Assembly (NCBI RefSeq): GCF_963974575.1
Contig: NZ_CAXBBQ010000010.1
Location: forward strand, 62,001 to 126,000
Reading direction: 5' to 3'
DNA length: 64,000 nucleotides
Origin: Sphingosinicella sp963974575
GTDB lineage: Bacteria > Pseudomonadota > Alphaproteobacteria > Sphingomonadales > Sphingomonadaceae
The number at the start of each line of letters is the position of its first letter. The stretch's first letter is position 1. Positions 60,705 to 64,000 of the stretch are shown one piece after another. A model generated the notes under the pieces. It saw nothing but the letters and a program-made list of their open reading frames with translations. It made no database searches and was not told the DNA's origin. Position numbers and translations under genes: made by a program.

Positions 60705-62372
60705 ATGGCAACCGCTTACGACAGCATCCCCAAGCACCATAAGGCGACGCAGAACGAAAAGCTCGTCATCGCCGCATCGTCGCTGGGCACCGTTTTCGAA
60801 TGGTATGATTTCTACCTTTACGGCCTTCTGGCGCTTTACATCTCGTCGCACTTCTTCTCGGGCGTCAACGAGACCACGGGCTTCATCCTCGCGCTCGCAG
60901 CGTTCGCGGCGGGTTTCGCGGTGCGGCCGTTCGGCGCCATTTTCTTTGGGCGCATCGGCGATCTCGTGGGGCGCAAGAACACGTTCCTCGTCACGATGGG
61001 CATCATGGGTCTGTCGACGTTCGCGGTCGGCCTGTTGCCTTCCTATGGCACGATCGGCGTGGCCGCGCCCTTCATCCTTGTTGCGCTCCGTCTGCTGCAG
61101 GGCCTCGCGCTCGGCGGCGAATACGGCGGTGCGGCGACATATGTCGCCGAGCACGCACCCAACCACAAGCGCGGCCTCTACACCAGCTGGATCCAGACCA
61201 CGGCGACGCTCGGCCTGTTCGCCGCGCTCCTCGTCGTCATCGGCATCCGCACCTTCATGGGCGAGGAAGCCTTCGCCGACTGGGGCTGGCGGATTCCGTT
61301 CCTCGTTTCGATCATCCTGCTCGCGGTTTCGATGTGGATCCGCATGCAGCTTTCCGAAAGCCCGGTCTTCCAGAAGATGAAGGACGAGGGCACCACCTCG
61401 AAGGCGCCGCTCACCGAGGCATTCGGCAAGTGGGGCAATCTGAAGTGGGTACTGATCGCGCTGATGGGTGCGGTCGCGGGGCAGGCAGTGGTCTGGTACA
61501 CAGGCCAGTTCTACGCGCTATTCTTCCTTGAAAAGACGTTGAAGGTGGACGGCGCGACCGCCAACATCCTCATCGCGATCGCGCTTGCGCTCGGCACGCC
61601 GTTCTTCATCTTCTTCGGCTGGCTGTCCGACAAGATCGGCCGCAAGCCCATCATCCTGACCGGCTGCCTGATCGCGGCGCTCACCTACTTCCCGTTGTTC
61701 GGTGCGCTCACGAAGGCGGCGAACCCGGCGCTTGCGGCAGCGCAGGCGGCGGCTCCGATCAGCGTGACAGCAAATCAGGACGAGTGCTCGTTCCAGTTCG
61801 ATCCGATCGGCAAGAACAAGTTCGATAGCTCAAGCTGCGACATTGCCAAGGCCTATCTCGCGAAGGCCGGTCTCAACTACAAGAACGTGGAGGCGCCCGC
61901 GGGTACCGTCGCCGAAATCCACATTGGCGGCACGACCATCGCGGCGCCGAACGCGGCCGCTGTGACGGGCGCGGACCGCGCGGAGGCGATTACCGCCTTC
62001 CAGGCCCAGGTGAAGAGTGCGCTCGGCGATGCCGGCTACCCGGCTGCTGCGGACCCGGACCGGATCGACAAGCCGATGGTGGTGGCGATACTGTTCTTTC
62101 TCGTGCTGCTCGTGACGGCGGTGTACGGCCCGATCGCGGCGCTTCTGGTGGAGCTGTTCCCCAGCCGCATCCGTTACACCTCTATGTCGCTGCCGTATCA
62201 CATCGGCAACGGCTGGTTCGGCGGCTTCCTGCCGACCACCGCCTTCGCGATGGTCGCGGCGACGGGCGATATCTACTACGGCCTCTGGTATCCGGTGGTG
62301 GTGGCAGTGATCACGCTCGTGGTCGGGCTTCTGTTCCTGCCGGAAACCTTCCGCCGCAACATCGACCAGTAA
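60705..62372 (+). CDS. MHS-family MFS transporter with a large extracytoplasmic insertion
   Basis: A 555-residue metabolite:H+ symporter-family carrier. The first helix has the MHS mark GTVFEWYDFYLYG, followed by RPFGAIFFGRIGDLVGRKNTF and LQGLALGGEYGGAATYVAEHA. Ordinary MHS carriers are about 430 residues; here about 110 residues (roughly 345-455) separate the ninth and tenth helices, with Cys361 and Cys378 seventeen apart, so a disulphide-linked periplasmic loop is likely. Upstream porin and acs suggest a monocarboxylate such as acetate or propionate as substrate. A perfect terminator hairpin follows 20 bases after its stop. Confidence 0.87.
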   Translation: MATAYDSIPKHHKATQNEKLVIAASSLGTVFEWYDFYLYGLLALYISSHFFSGVNETTGFILALAAFAAGFAVRPFGAIFFGRIGDLVGRKNTFLVTMGIMGLSTFAVGLLPSYGTIGVAAPFILVALRLLQGLALGGEYGGAATYVAEHAPNHKRGLYTSWIQTTATLGLFAALLVVIGIRTFMGEEAFADWGWRIPFLVSIILLAVSMWIRMQLSESPVFQKMKDEGTTSKAPLTEAFGKWGNLKWVLIALMGAVAGQAVVWYTGQFYALFFLEKTLKVDGATANILIAIALALGTPFFIFFGWLSDKIGRKPIILTGCLIAALTYFPLFGALTKAANPALAAAQAAAPISVTANQDECSFQFDPIGKNKFDSSSCDIAKAYLAKAGLNYKNVEAPAGTVAEIHIGGTTIAAPNAAAVTGADRAEAITAFQAQVKSALGDAGYPAAADPDRIDKPMVVAILFFLVLLVTAVYGPIAALLVELFPSRIRYTSMSLPYHIGNGWFGGFLPTTAFAMVAATGDIYYGLWYPVVVAVITLVVGLLFLPETFRRNIDQ

Positions 62373-62391
62373 ACGTACCCCACGTGAAACC

Positions 62392-62424
62392 GGGCGGCGA
62401 TGGCAGCATCGCCGCCCATTTCTT
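62392..62424 (+). terminator. Intrinsic terminator after the MHS transporter
   Basis: GGGCGGCGATG (62392-62402) and CATCGCCGCCC (62407-62417) form a perfect 11-bp stem with a 4-base loop, followed by ATTTCTT. It ends the porin-transporter operon and separates it from tRNA-Glu. Confidence 0.75.
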
Positions 62425-62490
62425 GCCCGCTTGACTCCGACAAGCGGCCCGCCTAAGTCACGCGCCTTCGCAAGCGGCTCTGCCGCCCGT

Positions 62491-62566
62491 GGCCCCTTCG
62501 TCTAGCGGTCTAGGACGTCGCCCTCTCACGGCGAAAACACGGGTTCGAGTCCCGTAGGGGTCACCA
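62491..62566 (+). tRNA. tRNA-Glu (anticodon CTC), CCA encoded
   Basis: A 76-base tRNA including its encoded CCA. The acceptor stem pairs GGCCCCT (62491-62497) with AGGGGTC (62556-62562), allowing one G-T pair. The anticodon arm is TCGCC-CTCTCAC-GGCGA, giving anticodon CTC for glutamate GAG. The T arm is GGGTTCGAGTCCC. The 3' end is a classic tyrosine-recombinase attachment site, and an integrase gene follows at 62726. Confidence 0.96.
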
Positions 62567-62649
62567 GATACCGTCCACGGACGTCCATTTTCGTCCGCCA
62601 AGTGACTGGTTTTTCTGCATTATTTTTGCTATGGTGTCCGCAGGAGTTC

Positions 62650-62709
62650 GGGCAAATCGATACCATGCCGCGTCAAGTTCATGGTACTTTTCTTGGTATC
62701 GAGTTGCCC
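62650..62709. repeat. Nested inverted repeats before the integrase gene
   Basis: The outer arms at 62650-62664 (GGGCAAATCGATACC) and 62695-62709 (GGTATCGAGTTGCCC) match at 14 of 15 positions. Inside them TACCATG (62661-62667) pairs perfectly with CATGGTA (62680-62686). The structure ends just before the AAGGAGGT ribosome-binding site of the integrase. It may be an integrase arm-site cluster, an autoregulatory operator or an RNA hairpin limiting integrase synthesis. Confidence 0.6.
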
Positions 62710-62725
62710 TCCTGAAGGAGGTACC

Positions 62726-63946
62726 ATGCGACTTTCGGCGCTGGCGGTCCGCAACGCGAAATCGCGCGAGAAGCCCTACAAGCTCGGCGACGGCGGCGGG
62801 CTCTACCTGCTTGTGAAGCCGAGCGGGACGCGTCTGTGGCGGATGAACTACGCGTATATGGGGCGGCAGAACACGTTGTCGTTCGGAGAGTGGCCGCTCA
62901 TTGGCCTCGCCGAGGCACGTGAGAAGCGGGAAGAGGCCAAGCGACACCTCGCCGCCGGGCTCGACCCCTCCGAGGAGCGCAAGCTGGAGCAGATGCGCGC
63001 CGAATTTGCCGCGAGCAACACGTTCCGTGCCGTTGCCGAGGAGTGGTTCCTCAAGAACGAGCGCGAAGGCCTATCGCCGGTCACGCTCGCAAAGAACCGC
63101 TGGCTTCTCGACAAGGCCTACGTGACGCTTGCGAATCGGCCGATCTGCCAGATTGGGGTGCAGGAAGTGCTTCTGGTGCTCCGCCGCATCGAAGCGGCAA
63201 AGCACTATGAAAGCGCCAAGCGGATGCGCAGTGTCATCAGCCGCGTGTTCCGCTATGCCATTGCCACGGCCCGCGCTGATCGGGATGTCGCGGCGGACCT
63301 GCGTGGTGCTTTGGTGACGCCCAAGGTCAAGCATCTTGCTGCGATCACCGATCCGGCCGAGGCGGGTGTTCTTATGCGGGCCATCGCCGGCTACGCGGGT
63401 CATACCATCACGAAAATTGCGCTGGAGATGTCCGCGCACATGTTCGTGCGGCCGGGCGAGCTGCGTCAGGCCGAGTGGTCTGAGTTCGACTTCGACAGGG
63501 CGCTGTGGGTGCTTCCGGCCGAAAAGATGAAGATGCGCCGTGCGCATCGCGTGCCGCTGTCGCGGCAGATGCTGGCACTTATCGACCAATTGAAGCCGCT
63601 CACCGGGCACGGTCGGTATGTGTTTCCGTCGTTTCATACACCGCGCCGCCCGATGTCGGAAAACACCGTGAATACGGCGCTGAGGCGTCTGGGCTACGCT
63701 CAGGATGAGATGACGGCTCATGGGTTCCGGGCGATGGCGGCAACGCTGCTGAACGAAATGAGCATCTGGAACGCCGACGCCATCGAGCGGCAACTGGCCC
63801 ACATGGAGAACAACGGCGTACGACGAGCCTACACGCGTGGCGAGTACTGGGAAGAGCGCGTGCGCATGATGCAGCACTGGTCCGATTACCTTGACCGGCT
63901 CCGTGATGGCGCAAAGGTCATCAAGGCGAAGTTCGGAGCGGCCTGA
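62726..63946 (+). CDS. P4-type tyrosine recombinase (site-specific integrase)
   Basis: A 406-residue integrase. The N-terminal DUF4102 arm-binding domain (residues 1-75) has LGDGGGLYLLVKPSGTRLWRMNYAY and LSFGEWPLIGLAEAREKREEAKRHL; a core-binding SAM-like domain follows (FRAVAEEWFLKNEREGLSPVT), then the catalytic domain with Arg in HMFVRPGELRQAEW, Lys in PAEKMKMRRAHRVPLS, HGFRAMAATLLNE (the H-x-x-R box) and the nucleophilic Tyr in GVRRAYTRGEYWEER. ATG 62726 has a perfect AAGGAGGT site; a frame starting at 62681 is not needed. It would recombine at the tRNA-Glu 3' end. Confidence 0.93.
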   Translation: MRLSALAVRNAKSREKPYKLGDGGGLYLLVKPSGTRLWRMNYAYMGRQNTLSFGEWPLIGLAEAREKREEAKRHLAAGLDPSEERKLEQMRAEFAASNTFRAVAEEWFLKNEREGLSPVTLAKNRWLLDKAYVTLANRPICQIGVQEVLLVLRRIEAAKHYESAKRMRSVISRVFRYAIATARADRDVAADLRGALVTPKVKHLAAITDPAEAGVLMRAIAGYAGHTITKIALEMSAHMFVRPGELRQAEWSEFDFDRALWVLPAEKMKMRRAHRVPLSRQMLALIDQLKPLTGHGRYVFPSFHTPRRPMSENTVNTALRRLGYAQDEMTAHGFRAMAATLLNEMSIWNADAIERQLAHMENNGVRRAYTRGEYWEERVRMMQHWSDYLDRLRDGAKVIKAKFGAA

Positions 63947-64000
63947 ATGGGCCGATGCACGAACCCGCTGCGCGGGAGTGGTGCTAGTGGTGAGGTAACA

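Larger units (their letters stand above)
62554..64000 (+). mobile_element. Left end of an integrated genomic island at tRNA-Glu
   Basis: The tRNA-Glu 3' end, nested inverted repeats and a P4-type integrase reading away from the tRNA form the standard left border of an integrative element. The attachment core probably lies in the last 15-20 bases of the tRNA. The other border is outside the window, so length and cargo are unknown. After the integrase (63947-64000) a frame beginning ATG continues to the window edge but is too short to identify. Confidence 0.6.

Noticed and set aside
63947..64000. Possible small gene after the integrase
   Set aside because: Only 18 codons are visible before the window ends, with no ribosome-binding site, so nothing can be claimed.

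Overview
This window is high-G+C DNA and reads as a chromosomal segment of an alphaproteobacterium, most likely Sphingomonadales. That placement is inferred from several TonB-dependent receptors, a DUF6356-type small membrane protein, sphingomonad-style small secreted proteins, a TetR-controlled RND pump with a NodT-family outer-membrane channel, and an alphaproteobacterial-type RNase P RNA. It ends inside the left edge of an integrated element at a tRNA-Glu gene. Genes are dense and many overlap by 1 to 22 bases, so translational coupling is common.

1-10.8 kb: a truncated S9 peptidase lies downstream of an STN-domain TonB receptor. Next come a DUF1611 (DgcN-like) enzyme with a divergent LysR regulator, a spinster-like MFS carrier, a POT peptide symporter, a YeiH-type exporter and small proteins. 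The theme is uptake and turnover of peptides or amino acids. 11-16.6 kb: an AAHS-type MFS carrier, then a tight run of exported amidohydrolase, PAP2 phosphatase, iron-type alcohol dehydrogenase and exported S9-like hydrolase. 16.6-24.6 kb: a TetR repressor divergent from a complete RND tripartite efflux operon, with a clear operator between them, followed by a HerA-like ATPase.

24.6-35.4 kb: a TonB receptor coupled to a predicted propeller protein; a branched-chain or aromatic 2-oxoacid dehydrogenase set (fused E1, and E2) with an aminotransferase and a divergent Lrp regulator; an entericidin-like lipoprotein too short for routine ORF calling; an acyl-CoA dehydrogenase-like flavoprotein opposite an enlarged HxlR regulator. 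35.4-40 kb: two membrane-microdomain modules (flotillin/YqiJ and stomatin/NfeD) flank the RNase P RNA gene rnpB. 40-45.5 kb: a CitE-like lyase, a zinc-type TonB receptor with a Zur-like operator placed between its -35 and -10 boxes, methylmalonyl-CoA epimerase, TesB thioesterase and NhaA.

45.7-53.2 kb: a sulfatase system. A methyltransferase-TetR-FGE operon, whose formylglycine-generating enzyme has a lipoprotein signal, converges on a sulfatase-GST-sulfatase operon. A decayed YDG/MBG adhesin fragment follows. 53.2-62.4 kb: an acetate-switch locus, with a CrbS-like SSS-hybrid histidine kinase, a CrbR-like NarL regulator, acs, a DcaP-like porin and an MHS-family carrier. Twin palindromes two helical turns apart sit in the acs/porin divergent region. 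62.4-64 kb: tRNA-Glu(CTC), nested inverted repeats and a P4-type integrase.

The observations I rate highest are the lipoprotein FGE/sulfatase arrangement, the acs-porin twin palindromes, the Zur-like box in the receptor promoter, the receptor with two signal peptides, and the repeats before the integrase. None is proven here. I do not see a wholly new defence or biosynthetic system, CRISPR array or insertion sequence.
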